64,000 nt of DNA from Turritopsis dohrnii (lineage: Eukaryota; Cnidaria; Hydrozoa; Anthoathecata; Oceaniidae). The translations under genes and the position numbers were made by a program. Below, piece by piece: positions 25,389 to 37,023 of this stretch; the stretch's first letter is position 1, and each line of letters begins with the position of its first letter. The DNA lies in NCBI GenBank assembly GCA_027922465.2, contig BQMF02000758.1:1-64000 (forward strand), in the 5' to 3' direction. Below the pieces are notes generated by a model, which worked only from the letters and a program-made list of their open reading frames with translations, was not told the DNA's origin and made no database searches.

Positions 25389-26426
25389 AGCCGATGATAC
25401 ACGAGTCGATTAGTTGCTTACGATTGGTAGAATTCTACAAATCGCTGCGTGTATCATGTAAAAATCGTATGTTGTGAGCATGATTCTACAAGTTGCTTTC
25501 GACTAAAAAAAAATCGAACCTGTTGGAATTCTGCGATTAATCGCAGCTTTTTAAACCAATCAAAAAGCTTTTTTTTTTTTTTTACAGAAAATGCGCACAT
25601 GAAAACTTCTAGATTAAAATGATATGTTTATAAGAGTCTTAACAAATATTAAGGTAGGGTGGGATGGAATCTGGCATGACCGTATTTTGCTTTGTGAGAG
25701 CCACTTCAACAAGACGCAACAAAGCATCGAAATCACAAAGGACCATCCTCAAAAAGTTAAAATAGTCAGCTTCCTCTTCCAGTCGAAATTTACGCAGAAG
25801 TGTGTCGTAAGCCCCAAAGTGCTTTCTTTGGAAATCAATTCTTTCTTTGCATGGAATCAAAAATAATTTATTCCATTTCGAAAGATTGCAACATAGCATT
25901 ACAACACGAGGAAATGGGAATCGTTTGGTTGTTCCAAAATCAAGAACTGAGTCTGGAAGACGATCATTTGCTGTCTAAGGTGCCCTGACCTTCAATGAAT
26001 TGTCTGACAACTTAAGAAGAGAAGAATCCATCTGTAAATTTAAAAGTTTAATTTATTCAGCTGTCTAATTAGTCTTGCTATCTTTTTTGTATATTTTAGT
26101 TTTTTTATATATTTTAATTTTTTTAATTTATAAAACAGGTCCTTTATTGATAGCAGAATTTTAATTTCTGAAAAAGTCAACCTGTATAAATATGTTTATA
26201 ATAATAATAATAATTTTCTTCAGCCAAGATTTTGTCCATACTCTTTTTTTACGTTTCTTTTTTTCTTGGCAAGCAACGATGATGATAGCAGCAGCTGCAA
26301 CCTCTTCTTCACTGTCTTAATACATGATGCAGAAAGAAAAAATCGCTTGCGTGTATCACCTTTATATCGGCAACTTTCTAATATGCGCAACATAAGTACG
26401 ATTCAGTCGAAAACAACTAATCGACA
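25389..26426 (-). mobile_element. ~1-kb degenerate Harbinger-like element
   Basis: It is absent from copy A of the locus (compare 4765-4790). The ends share an inverted GTCGATTAGTTG motif (25405-25424 and about 26405-26425). It carries scattered remnants of a Harbinger transposase on the minus strand. Confidence 0.6.
25639..26330 (-). pseudogene. Harbinger transposase N-terminal remnants
   Basis: Two pieces occur in order on the minus strand. Near 26330-26215 is an acidic DSEEEVAAAA start followed by a basic EKKKRKKRVWTKSWL stretch. At 25639-25880 is HFGAYDTLLRKFRLEEE, then an FLRM and FDALLRLVE region. Both are typical of the N-terminus of PIF/Harbinger nuclease proteins. Stops separate them, and the DDE domain is missing altogether, so the element cannot encode its own mobilisation. 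It is a different lineage from the fragment at 2113. Confidence 0.6.
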
Positions 26427-26736
26427 TGACATGAATCCTCCGCCTAGTTGAAATAATTCCTTGGTTTCTATGCAACCACAACCATGTACTCACTTGATGT
26501 ATAAGAGATATTTATCAGCTTCGCTGATATATTGAACATCTTCATTTTAACAAATTCATTACTTTGACCTTCGGAAACCGCCAATATAACGAGCCGCGTT
26601 ATATTGAGCTAACCTCACAACAAAACAGAGATATAGCGGAGTCACGTTTTTATATGCACGTGTATTTTTTATTTTATTAATTTATACGATTATTTACCCA
26701 TGTTAGCCTCTGCAGTTCATAGAGGTACTATTATTA

Positions 26737-26930
26737 GGGTAATATGGGGTAAGATAGGTTGGTGAGGTAAGTCGGGTCATCATAACTTGAAGTGTAGATA
26801 GAGCTTTAGAAACCGATACTTTTAACATAACAACCGTCCCTACTCGCCTACCATTTTGTCCCGATATAAATTCCCTAAAAGTTATAATGACCCGACTTAC
26901 CCCGCCGACCCATCTTACCCCATCTTACCC
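26737..26930. mobile_element. MITE with TA target site (copy B)
   Basis: It is the same insertion as 5657-5874 carried by the duplication. It has a 24-bp internal loss relative to copy A and shares the same inverted GGGTAATATGG ends. Confidence 0.75.
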
Positions 26931-27053
26931 TAAGAGGTTCCTACAAGGACGGATCCACAGCACGTACAGCTACCAAAGCTTGAAAAGCGAAAACCGCTCA
27001 ACGAAACAACAATCAGCACCGAATAACAGTCGGTAGCTATTTCTATCTCTTAC

Positions 27054-27266
27054 CATCATTCCAAACTGTGTACGGCTCCATCAATCCAACCCAAACGTCA
27101 ACATCTCTTGCAAGATTTCTTATGAAAATTACATCATCCATTGATAAAATTGAAGCCAGAGACATTCCCATGGTCATACAAAAGTCTTGTGCTGCTTGCC
27201 ACTCCTTTTGGTCTTCAACATACTTGTAGCAGTAATTATTAGAATCACATGATGCAGTATTGTTCC
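27054..27266 (-). CDS. CTLD N-half exon (intact copy)
   Basis: The exon is 213 nt, with acceptor TTCTTTAG, donor GTAAGA, and phase 1 on both sides. It encodes 71 residues of the first half of a C-type lectin-like domain: CYKYVEDQKEWQAAQDFC, an ASILSMDD helix region, WVGL, and WNDG at the exon end. It joins in frame to the C-half exon at 20205-20336. No signal-peptide exon is seen in the 333 bp separating it from the upstream CTLD gene. The first exon may lie further upstream, or this exon may be an alternative cassette shared with the upstream gene, since the phases are identical. Confidence 0.7.
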
Positions 27267-27599
27267 CTAAAGAAAAAGGCAACACTTCTCAAAACCTAAA
27301 TTTGCAATGCAATTGAATTGCACCTTTTCACTGAAGTTGAAATGAAGTTATGTGAAATGGTATTCGGTGTTCAGATGTTTCGTCACGACATTTGCTGCCT
27401 AGAGGGTAACCAATAGCCGTAAAGCATACAAACTCTGCTTTATTTGTTGGCTTCATTGTCAGCCACGACTAAGACAAACTTTTAATGGGCAAAGGGATAA
27501 TACAGTATAATTATTTCAAAATAATTAGAACGGAAATCTTAACTCAGAATTCAAATTTGCTGCTTTTTTAAATTACTAAACAATACATTAATAAACAAC

Positions 27600-28225
27600 T
27601 TAACTGTATTTGCAAACCAGATCAAGTTCATCATCACAAGCAAGGTGTATCCACTTTCCTGCCTCACTTGCAATACAATCAGACGAAGAGTCTATATCAA
27701 CACCATCGTTCCAATTCACCCATGAAAGTATGCTCCCTATAAGTAATTAAAGGCATTAAAACTATTGTTTTGTTTTGCAAAGTGCAACCAGTGTGTGTTT
27801 GGACAAAACTATCAATCACCTTTTCTTTAAATAAAAATGGGAGTTGATACATCATTGGGTCTTGCTTAAAAACAGTTGATAGAATAAAAGAAGCAAATAT
27901 ATGGAAATCCTTTTCTCTCAGAGGAAGGAAATGATATGATAGTATGATAGTATTTCACTTCCCAAGAATCAGACCATAATCATTGGGAACTTACCATCCT
28001 CCCAATGACTGGATCCGCCTGTTAATCCCATCCAAAATTTTAACTTGCTTTGACTTGACATCCAGTTCCATACAAACATATTCTCTTCAGATGACCACAG
28101 CGACAATGGTTGAAACGGTATACCGTATTTATCCATCATGTTTTCACATTCAGATATGATTTTTTCCCATCGCAATTGACGCTCAAATGTTGCGTAACAT
28201 CTTCCCTTGGGATCACATTTAAAAA
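27600..28225 (-). CDS. C-type lectin-like domain gene, two 3' exons
   Basis: Exon 27995-28225 (231 nt, acceptor TGTTTAG, donor GTAAGT, phase 1) and exon 27600-27736 (acceptor CTTATAG, stop TAA) splice in frame across a 258-bp intron to give a complete CTLD of about 121 residues. Landmarks in order: GRCYATFERQLRWEKI, WMGLTGG, WEDG at the junction, WVNWNDG, then a Cys, W and Cys series ending in DLVCKYS and the stop. The missing 5' exon should carry the signal peptide; none is recognisable upstream, where transposons begin at 28429. The protein is probably secreted or a surface ectodomain. No calcium-binding triad is obvious. Confidence 0.8.
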
Positions 28226-28645
28226 CTAAACAGGATATTGTTAATGGAAGTATTGATTTGTTAAGCAAATACTTTTTGGTAACATAAATATATATATACA
28301 TATGTGTATATATCTATAATGCTTCTGTGTGCATACAAGAAAAGTGACAAGTAAAAAAAAATTACATATATATATCATAGATTGTTATATTATTTATTTA
28401 TTATTATAATATTATATTATCATAATTATTGCCCCCGCAGCGAGCGTAAGCGAGTAGTTTAACGAGATAGGTGAATGTCAGTTTCCGATTTTGTTCTTCA
28501 TCATCATCTTCCAACTTTCGTGTTGACGTTACACGGTGGTATACACTTATTAGCTGACTTTGCTTTTTTCTCATGTCAAAGCATGGTACTGTAGGTGGGA
28601 GACAGAATGTTTTTTTTCCTAATTTATTATTATATTATACTATGT

Positions 28646-29170
28646 TATTTAGGAAGTTCGTATGCTAAAATTGCTTAGACATTTTTCATATTACTTTTGT
28701 GTTGTTTTCGTGAAGTGAACGACTAGGATTTTGAAGCACAGCTTGAAATTTGAAATTTTGCCAACAATACATTTTATTTATCGTTCTTCGTGTTTTTCTT
28801 CTTCCTGTCCTCCAAACCTGGTGTGATCATGATCAATAAGACCTTTTTAGCTAAACCTACATGCTAGTTTAGAAAGTTTGTATGCTAAGATTGTTAAGAC
28901 ATTCTTCATATTACTTTTGTGTTGCTTTAGAGACGAGGATTTTGAAGCCCAGTTTGAAATCTGAAATTGTGCCAAACATGCATTCTATTTTTGTATTTAT
29001 GCTGTTTTAGCTCTAAATCTTAGCTATTTTTTATTTTGAATCAAAGCTTGAAACGCTTGAAATGATTTCTAATGGATTTTTAGATTTCTGCGAAAGCAAG
29101 AAAGCTATTACAACCGGCTTTCGTTTTCTTCTTTTTCTTCTTACTGTCCAAACCTAGCGGTTTTTTGAAA
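28646..29170 (+). repeat. ~215-bp imperfect tandem duplication
   Basis: 28646-28860 and 28862-29080 share the order GTATGCTAA, CATATTACTTTTGTGTTG, GATTTTGAAGC and TTGAAAT. The first unit ends in AGCTAAACCTACATGCTAG, close to the Helitron-like 3' end at 37023. The second may therefore be a tandem insertion. Confidence 0.55.
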
Positions 29171-29423
29171 TTTCATGCGTGCACTTACATGAAACCAAAG
29201 CACCGTGCATGGCATGTCAGCGATATATTTACAAAAGTTTCTTTTATCAATATTAAATGTATTTTAAGACATAAAACATATTTTAAGTTAAAAAAGAAAA
29301 TTTGTAGAAGAAACTAATAACTATCTTGGACTGTGATCATCGTTTCTTACTAAAAAGAAATTCTCAACGTTTTGTAAACAAAAGAGTCAAAAAAGCTTTA
29401 TAATACAATATCGAAACACATGT

Positions 29424-29496
29424 GCTTCCGTGGCGCAGTTGGCTAGTGGATTTGTCTGATAACTGAAAGGTCGGTGGTTCGAGCCCACCTAGGTCG
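29424..29496 (+). mobile_element. tRNA-like SINE head
   Basis: A box TGGCGCAGTTGG and B box GGTTCGAGCCC are well formed, and a 5-bp T stem closes around TTCGAGC. The acceptor stem does not pair and the anticodon stem has a mismatch, so this is a SINE or pseudo-tRNA, not a working tRNA-Ile. Confidence 0.6.
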
Positions 29497-29674
29497 TTCA
29501 ACATTTTCTGTCGAATTTTATAAATTTCATAACATATTTCATTTTTCATGCTTCAAAAGATTTTGCAGAAATCTTTCTGCCCGTAAGGGCATCTTGTTCA
29601 CTTTAATTTGTTTTTTTCGAAAAAGTTTGTTTTTTTCTTTTGGCACTTACATAATTTATTTAACAAATCTTATT

Positions 29675-30449
29675 ACGGTAGCAGCGAAAGCAAATACCGT
29701 ATTAAAACATCTGTGGACTCCTACTACTACTCCTACTACTACTCCGGCCGAAATGGCTGTTAGTCTACGCTTTAGAGTCTGCGAGTCCCCCACTAAAAAC
29801 TCAATATAAATTCTAATGAACGAACGCAGACTTTTGAATTTTCGAAGGTTTTACATCACATACATTTAAAATACGTTTTCTTTGATATTTTAGCACTTAA
29901 GTGATAAAGGAATTGATATTAATCAAAAAAGTCTAAATAAAACTGGGACTTTTAGTTACTTATGGTACTGAATCAATGTACTTTGGCACTTGAAAATAGA
30001 TATGTTTTTCGTGTCATAAGCTCAGATCAGACTTTCTTATTACTTTCTACGTTTGTTAGCTATCTGTACTGTCTTTGAACATCAAGGTTTTCAAAAATCG
30101 AGTTAAAAAAAGGAAGTTATCTGTTTGAATTCATTTTTGGTTTCAAGAAATTATAACTCAAAACATACATTTTTTTTTCGAAGAAACGCGTTTTCTTTTC
30201 TACATCAGCTCTTATAAAAAAAACGTACGTTATAAACAGCTCACGCATGTATAATTCTTCTAATTAAATTGCTGGTGTGTTACGGTTAGACCCTATTTAC
30301 ACGAGTTAGTAATTTTAAACAGTATCGTTTATGCCTGTTTTCCACCAGTAAGATATCTCAAGAAATAACCTTTACAGAACTTTTAAGAACTAAGTATTTT
30401 TGTGGGAAGTACTTTTGCTGCTACCGTTTTGCGCCATCTGGCTCTTGTT
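29675..30449 (+). repeat. 775-bp repeat, left member of a wide inverted pair
   Basis: It begins ACGGTAGCAGCGAAAGC and ends GCTGCTACCGTTTTGCGCCATCTGG. The reverse complement lies at 50197-50982. Each copy is itself framed by ACGGTAGCAGC inverted ends, and both copies share about 22 bp beyond the inner end. The copies are clearly diverged and no target duplication is visible. No coding is seen. Confidence 0.75.
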
Positions 30450-30533
30450 TTGATTATAAAATACGTATCCATGGTTGCAGTTCACACATTTCTTTTGTTT
30501 GTAGCAATACTTTCTGACATTACTTGTAAAGCC

Positions 30534-33380
30534 TTGGTAAACCTATAACTCAAGCCATTTTTTACAAAAATTTTGAAATTTTTGATATTCAAGGAAATAA
30601 TAGGTAATTTAATGCTGATTACGGTGATATAATTTTTATCGAATGTAAATTTCCCAAAATTCTGAAATTTACCCTTTATTTAGCCTAAAATTTGGGTCCC
30701 ATACCATAGCAACGCCCTTAGCAACGCCTTTTACCTCATATCTTTTGATTGAGATGATTTACGGCGCCCAAATTTCGATGGGTGGTCAATGAAGGGTTGA
30801 ACTTATGGAATTTAGCTTCATTTGTTAAATTCTATCCGTCAAATCCATGTTGTTTGTTCTCAAAGTAGGGCTCCTTGGAGAGAGAGGTAGTTATTCAAGC
30901 CATAATTTCTCCAAGTTTTTTAACTGTATCAAAGTCAAATAAAAGTGTATTAAGAGCTTAAAAATGGGTTCAGCATCAAGATACAAGAAGAAAAGATCCA
31001 AAAAATTACGTGGGAGTTCAAGCAAACAATTTAATAAGGATTTACCATCAAGTTCTGCGCAAGAAGTGCAATATGAAATGGAGCAAATTTCTGAGACGGA
31101 GGAAATTGTGAATGAACCACTTGATGAAGTCCCAGTTAATTCAGCTGATTCCTCCAGTGATGAAGAGTTTAATGAGGAATATACTGGATTTAATTTTGTT
31201 ATAAATTCTGACAATTTTATGTCTCTGTTGATCATGCTATGTCGGTGTCCAGAATGTGACAGTTCAATCAATATAAAATATGATGGGAAGAGAAAGCGTG
31301 GCTTTGCTTTATTTTTCAGCATTACATGTAATAGATGCAGTTGGAAAAATGACTTTTGCTCTTCCATGGAAAGAGATACAGGAAAGAAAGGAAGAAAAAG
31401 CTATGACTTTAATATGAGAGCTATTTTAGCTTTTCGTGAAATAGGCTTGGGCTACGATAATCTCGCCAAGTTCTGCACAATAATGAATATGCCACAGCCA
31501 ATGTCAAAATCTTCCTTCCAAAATCTACAAACAGAGTTGTGTAGTGCTTATGAAGAAGCTGCCAAAAATTCAATGAACAAAGCAGCAACAAATATAAGGA
31601 AGTCAAAACTTGATAAATTTGACAACAAGACACCTGTCAATGTAGTAGCAAGCTTTGATGGCTCCTGGCAACGTCGTGGTTATGCTTCACTAAACGGTGT
31701 TGTGAGTGCCATTTCATCAGGTAAATGTGTAGATTTTGAAGTTTTGTCAAAGAATTGTAAAAGCTGTCAACGTTGGGAGAGGAGAAAGAAGACAAATAAA
31801 AAAGGATACGAGGCTTGGCTTGCAGAACATGAGTGTTCCATCAATCATTCCGGTAGCGCTGGCTCAATGGAATCAAAAGGCGCAGTAAATATCTTTGCCC
31901 GCTCTGAATCTAGCCGCAAGCTTAGGTACACTACGTATATCGGAGATGGCGATACTAAATCTTTTCAATGTGTGAAAGATTCTAAACCTTACCCACCAGA
32001 GATTGATATTGCTAAGGGAGAATGCATCGGGCATGTGCAAAAGAGGGTTGGTACACGTTTACGTGACTGGAAGAGAAATTACAAAAATAAAATATTAAGT
32101 GACGGAAAAAAACTTTTTGGAAAAGGCCGGTTGACCGAAAAATCTACCAATAAACTTCAAAATTATTATGGTATTGCAATTCGCTCCAATACCCACAACC
32201 TTTATGGAATGAAAAAGGCAGTAGCTGCAGTCGTTCACCACTGTAGTGAAGGTAGTTCAAAGGATGAGCAGCACCAGTATTGCTCAAGAACAAAGGATTC
32301 ATGGTGTGGATATCAAGCAGACAAGATCGCAGGAAAAAACACTTACAGTGATAAGTTTCTTCTGCCAAAGGCTGTTGCAACAGAAATCAAACCCATATTT
32401 TGCCATAAAGACCTTGGGAGTGACGATCTATTAAAAAAATGCTTACATGGCTTGACTCAAAACGTTAATGAGTCATTGAATAATATTATATGGACCCGCT
32501 GTCCAAAACGTATTTTTGTTGGAAAGGATGTTCTAAACATGGGAGTTTGTTCTGCTGTTTTGAACTTTAATGATGGAAATGAGGGTGTATTGCCAGTTTT
32601 TGGTTTCGTTCATCTTGAACCAGGACAATATACCATCCAGGGTTTAGAGTCGCAGGAACAGAAACGAGTAAGAGAAAAGAGAAGAAAGGACTCTGAGAAA
32701 TGTAAACACCAAAGAAAGCGACTGAGAGCTACCAGAAAAGGTTTTCAGGACAAAAATGATGAAAAAGAGGGTGTAGTTTATTCTAGTGGTGCATTTTAAT
32801 GACTATTTGAAGCTTGTAAATATGGTATTTTTTAGTTATTTTTTTTAAAGTTCATTTTCTCAGTAATAAGATTTCGGAAAAATTTGATCTCTTAACAAGC
32901 ATATCTCAAGATCTACTGAACCTTTTACTTTCAAATTTTCAGGAGAGTTTCTTCATTCTATTTTGAATGTTCTAACGTTTTCTTTTTGTTTAAATTCAAT
33001 TTAAATCTTACCCTATAAGTCATCACACTGAGATGAAATCCCGGAAGTAATCTTTTTCTTGACTGGATATGCTGAATATTAGCAAATTTTATGAATATCC
33101 AAAAAATTTCAACGTTAGAACATCAATAATCTTGTGATCTGTCATTTTTGAAAGTTTGATCTTTATTGGATAAGTATTTCTTATGCTATGTTTGTTAAAG
33201 CGAAGTATGGTTTTTTGGGACCAAAAAACTGATTTTTTAGGCCTAACCGGTGAAATTTTTCAAAATTTGAAAATTTTAATATTTCTTGCAAATAAGTATC
33301 AAATTTTACCATTATTTTAGTAATGAAAGCTAAAGAAAACTCAATTTACAAAAAAAAAATTTTAGTTATAGGTCTACCAC
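30534..33380 (+). mobile_element. Autonomous Mutator-like element
   Basis: A single long transposase gene is flanked by short imperfect inverted ends: TTGGTAAACCTATAACT at 30534 and its counterpart AGTTATAGGTCTACCAC ending at 33380. Beyond this core the left and right ends are both T- and A-rich. A 9-bp target duplication is expected; the flanks CTTGTAAAG and CTTATGGTA match only partly. The coding sequence is undamaged, so the copy may be young or still active. Confidence 0.65.
30964..32799 (+). CDS. Mutator-like transposase (MULE)
   Basis: An intact 611-residue protein from one exon, starting at ATG 30964 after an AT-rich leader. Order: a basic and then acidic N-terminus (1-75); a zinc ribbon with C95/C98 and C122/C125; a DDE transposase core with D232 (FDGSWQRRG), D328 or D330 (YIGDGDTKS) and E503 (VNESLNNIIW); a cysteine/histidine insert between the first and second acidic residues (CKSC at 265-268, HECSINHSGSAGS at about 289-299); and a very basic tail. 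It matches the animal Mutator-like transposase domain family. It should cut at the element's inverted ends and leave a 9-10-bp duplication. All three catalytic acidic residues are present and there is no stop or frameshift. Confidence 0.85.
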   Translation: MGSASRYKKKRSKKLRGSSSKQFNKDLPSSSAQEVQYEMEQISETEEIVNEPLDEVPVNSADSSSDEEFNEEYTGFNFVINSDNFMSLLIMLCRCPECDSSINIKYDGKRKRGFALFFSITCNRCSWKNDFCSSMERDTGKKGRKSYDFNMRAILAFREIGLGYDNLAKFCTIMNMPQPMSKSSFQNLQTELCSAYEEAAKNSMNKAATNIRKSKLDKFDNKTPVNVVASFDGSWQRRGYASLNGVVSAISSGKCVDFEVLSKNCKSCQRWERRKKTNKKGYEAWLAEHECSINHSGSAGSMESKGAVNIFARSESSRKLRYTTYIGDGDTKSFQCVKDSKPYPPEIDIAKGECIGHVQKRVGTRLRDWKRNYKNKILSDGKKLFGKGRLTEKSTNKLQNYYGIAIRSNTHNLYGMKKAVAAVVHHCSEGSSKDEQHQYCSRTKDSWCGYQADKIAGKNTYSDKFLLPKAVATEIKPIFCHKDLGSDDLLKKCLHGLTQNVNESLNNIIWTRCPKRIFVGKDVLNMGVCSAVLNFNDGNEGVLPVFGFVHLEPGQYTIQGLESQEQKRVREKRRKDSEKCKHQRKRLRATRKGFQDKNDEKEGVVYSSGAF

Positions 33381-33522
33381 CTTATGGTATATTAGCATTA
33401 GTGTGACTTAGGCCTAAGAGATAACAAAAAGTAACAAAGTTTTATGCAGCTGCGTAAGTAGATGTATTTGGTTTGCATATTCCAAGTTAGTGTAGCCACC
33501 GCTGCATTATGCCACAAGGTTA

Positions 33523-36500
33523 CAGGGGCGGACGCAGCATTATTTTGTAGGTACGGCTCAACCTTGTGGATTCCAATAAGAATTCCGATTCCCCAATTTT
33601 TCTCGGAATAACCCGATTTACGGACAAATGCATCCCGAAAATGGGGGGCGGTTAGGAGATCAACGTTCATTTCCAGTTAGCTACTTTAAACCCCCAACAC
33701 CAAAATTAGCCTACATTAAACATTTTAACCAAAGGTAGATAGAAGAATAGAAGCTGAATACAATAGTTTATTTAAGATTAACACAGCATATACATAACAA
33801 AATAATTACAGTATTACAGTATTAACTGCATCGTTATATTAAACGTCTAAAATATACCAAACAAACTGTACGATTACATGTTCCTTTCCTTGCACGAAGT
33901 ATTTACTAGCAATCTCATTTTCAAAAGCAAATTTATTTCATTCAGAGCACAAAATTGAACTAAGAGGCTAAAAAACAGTATTTAAAAAAATATAACGAAA
34001 ATAGGCACCATAAATTTTGTCAAAACTGAACTCACTAAGAATGCAGTTTTCCTATAAATTCATGGTGTTATTCCAAGTTATAATTTTCCGCCCTCTATGT
34101 TGATTTCGTCCTGCACTCCTCCTTGACTTCTTCCTCTTCTCGACATCCTTTCCACATACACCTCTAGCGCTTCATTAAATCTAGGTCGATCTGTTGATGT
34201 TTGTGCTAAAAAGACAAAAGTTGAACAAATTCAAAATTAAAATATCTTATATATGGTGAATTAGAATTAGTATGAAGTCTCCCACCATTTATAAAATAGT
34301 ATGTTCTCACAGAATATACAGTGAATATAGTCAAGACATACCAAAACAGAACTGTCCACATAAAATAATTCTTCCTATTCTACTTGTATGTTTTCAGTAG
34401 ACAATCGACCACACTCCGCAAAACAAAATCCTCTCTTAAAACAAAGGCTTCTTAGTAGAATCATAACAGGCTTTATCATCAAGTATAGGAAAAAATTTGT
34501 TTCTCGTTATTTCTTCTAAAATTTGGTTAGATATCAAGTTCGCACATTACTGATTCAGATCACTTGTAAATGTAAGTAGTATTCTTTTTCTAGATAATTC
34601 CAAATCACATCTATACAATTTGATGCAAACTTATATCCATTGAATTCTACCATTTGTTTCATTCAATTATCAATCATGACATGCATGGAATACATAAGGA
34701 CCATGTCAACACACCAAACATTTCTTTGGCTAAAGCTGATTTCCTACCAAGAAAGAGTAAATGGGGAATTTCAAAACCAACAGAATAAGCATCTGGCTAT
34801 TTCAACTGAAATCTGTTTTGTCTTTTCAAACTCAAAAACATTGTCAATAAATGATTTTATATCCTGGGGAGAAGCTGCAGAGGACGTGTCATGTGGGTTG
34901 TAACATCAGCATCCAATAATGCTAATTCTTCATGGCTTTCTTTAGCTTTGTCTGTAGAAGAAGATAAACTCAATTGGCATGTTGAAAATATATCATGAGA
35001 AATTTGTTCAATCTTGGGCAACTATTCCTTCTAAGCTGAAGGTTTTCTTTGAATCTTAGATGTTCCTGCGATTCCCTTTCTTTTATAAAGAAACCCAGGA
35101 ACCAACAGAATATTAGTGATTATGGGAAAAGTGCTTGAGATTAATGTCCCCTCAAAACAAAACAAAATATGAATTGTGAGATAAGATTCATCCAGCTTAC
35201 ACTAACAGGCCACACTAACAGCATTTAGTTTCAATTTTATCCTCAAAGTGGGTGCATAATGGGTGCATGACTTATGTATGACTGGTGGAAGTCCCAACAA
35301 ACACAAGACAGAACACCAATTTTGTTCCTCGCAAATTTGCATTGCTTGTTCCTCATTAACCCTCATAAACTCACTGCTGAATTTTCTCCAAATAAAACTA
35401 ACAACACATAGCTATATGAATGCTCATCATCAGTGAAAAATCTCAAATAATTGCATATGTATATCTAATGACATTAAATATCACAAAATAAAGTTATTGT
35501 ATACATGCAAACTCTGTAGTTTTTGATCACCACCAAAAGTTACCATGTTTAAAAAACATAATAGGTTTGTGTAGTAAGCAAGTCCAACGACTCTGTGTAA
35601 AATCCCAAACAGGAGTTTAGCAAGGCAAAAAAAATAAATAAAAAGAAGCTCCACATAGAAATTCTTCAAAATTTATAAAATTTTGTTTTTCGTCAAAGTG
35701 ACAAATATAAAAAGCCATGCATATGAATGAAAATAATAAAAAAAAGTATTGAATCCGCATTCACAGATACCTTCAGAAAAGCTTTTTTGTTGTTGTTTTC
35801 CGGTCATTAATTAAATAATGAATAATTAAAAAAACAAACTAACACTTACGTTTACAAAGTAAAATATAAAGAAAAACATAAACTTACTTTAAAGCAATGA
35901 CTGTGCATCCAACATGATTTCTCCTACCACACTACTCTTCTGTATTTCTCAGCTGTAAATTCCTTTTTCAAGGCTTTACCTACCAGATTCATGCGCTCAT
36001 TGAAACACAAAAACCTTTAGGAGAAACATTTCTTCATCAGTATGGGTAAATTTAGAGATTCTATTGCCATATTATCGTTGAGATTAAGCGCTTCAAAAAC
36101 TCTTTCTCTATGCATCACGTCCGATTCAGGCAAATTGAGAAAGAGGTTCATAGAATGATGCACGTGTGTGAGTTTAGAGCCGTATTTGCTTACTCTACCG
36201 ACAACCGAAAGATTTAAAGCCTAGGGATTTGTTCTGATACGTATTATCGTTTTGCGTACTTTTGGCACGACAGCCGCACTTTCAAAACAAATGGAAAACC
36301 GAAAGAAGTACTATGAAGCTGGGATTGGGGGTATTTGTGTCCAACTACTGTAAAATCAGGACTTGAGCAGTAACTTTGAGCCGTATCGAAGAGCTGCAAT
36401 AAGGCTCAAAACTGTTAGTTATAACCCCTATCATCATTGATCAAAAGGAGCCGATTTTTGAGCCGTAACGAGGAACAATACAGCAGTGGGGTTTGCAGTT

Positions 36501-36728
36501 ATAGCTTACCTAAAATTTGCGAGTCAAATGGGGCGCCAACAAATAATGCGCTAATGCATAAAAAACCTATTTTCAAACGACGCGGTTATCTCCCGTGATT
36601 GCGACACACGGCGTCAAAAATAGACAAACAGACACAGAAGCACGGCAGTAGATCATTTAGTAATCATTCTCTTGACTAAATTTTGCTACGGCTTGAGCCG
36701 TATGAGCCGTACCCTGCGTCCGCCCCTG
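33523..36728. mobile_element. 3.2-kb hAT-like element
   Basis: It has a perfect 15-bp terminal inverted repeat, CAGGGGCGGACGCAG, flanked by GGTTA on both sides. The motif GAGCCGTA recurs at the right end (about 36175, 36380, 36460 and 36700) and, inverted, at the left, as in hAT subterminal regions. A typical hAT duplication is 8 bp, so 5 bp leaves the family open. No transposase is recognised. A possible minus-strand exon end at about 34080-34210 (PRFNEALEVYVERMSRRGR, then a stop) may be a remnant. Confidence 0.65.
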
Positions 36729-37023
36729 GGTTACACTACTCATTTAACAATTCGTTAAATATTGACACTTAAATATGTGATTTTCGGCACGCGCCTTCTT
36801 CACTGCATCACGATTTGTATTTTATATATTGTGTATCTGGCATACATAAAAGACTGGCTTTGTCGGGATATTAAAAGTATGCCACAAAAACATATTTTTT
36901 ACAAAAATCCTTAAATTCCAAAATGTTTGGATGGAAAGTTTTCTTTGTTAATGTATAGCTTGCTGTGTGTACAAATTGGACAGCTTGAGCGCGGGGGTAT
37001 TTTTAGCTAAAGCTACGTGCTAG

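Larger units (their letters stand above)
26436..27500. repeat. Segmental duplication, copy B (lectin exon region)
   Basis: This is the paralogue of 4788-6480, lacking about 570 bp of it. It contains the intact CTLD N-half exon (27054-27266) and MITE copy B (26737-26930). Confidence 0.8.
28429..37023 (+). mobile_element. Helitron-like termini enclosing nested elements
   Basis: The left end is A followed by TTGCCCCCGCAGCGAGCG. The right end is GCGGGGGTATTTTTAGCT, then CTAG followed by T. The layout matches the autonomous Helitron at 40286-48654: an A/T insertion site, a 5' terminal GC-rich motif inverted again some 25 bp before the 3' end, and a CTAG terminus. A TAGCT/AGCTA hairpin precedes CTAG. 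Rep and helicase are absent. The interior includes an inverted-repeat copy (29675-30449), a Mutator-like element (30534-33380) and a hAT-like element (33523-36728). The pairing of these two ends is inferred. Confidence 0.45.

Noticed and set aside
29424..29496. tRNA-Ile-like sequence with good A and B boxes
   Set aside because: The acceptor stem does not pair and the anticodon stem is imperfect; treated as a SINE head.
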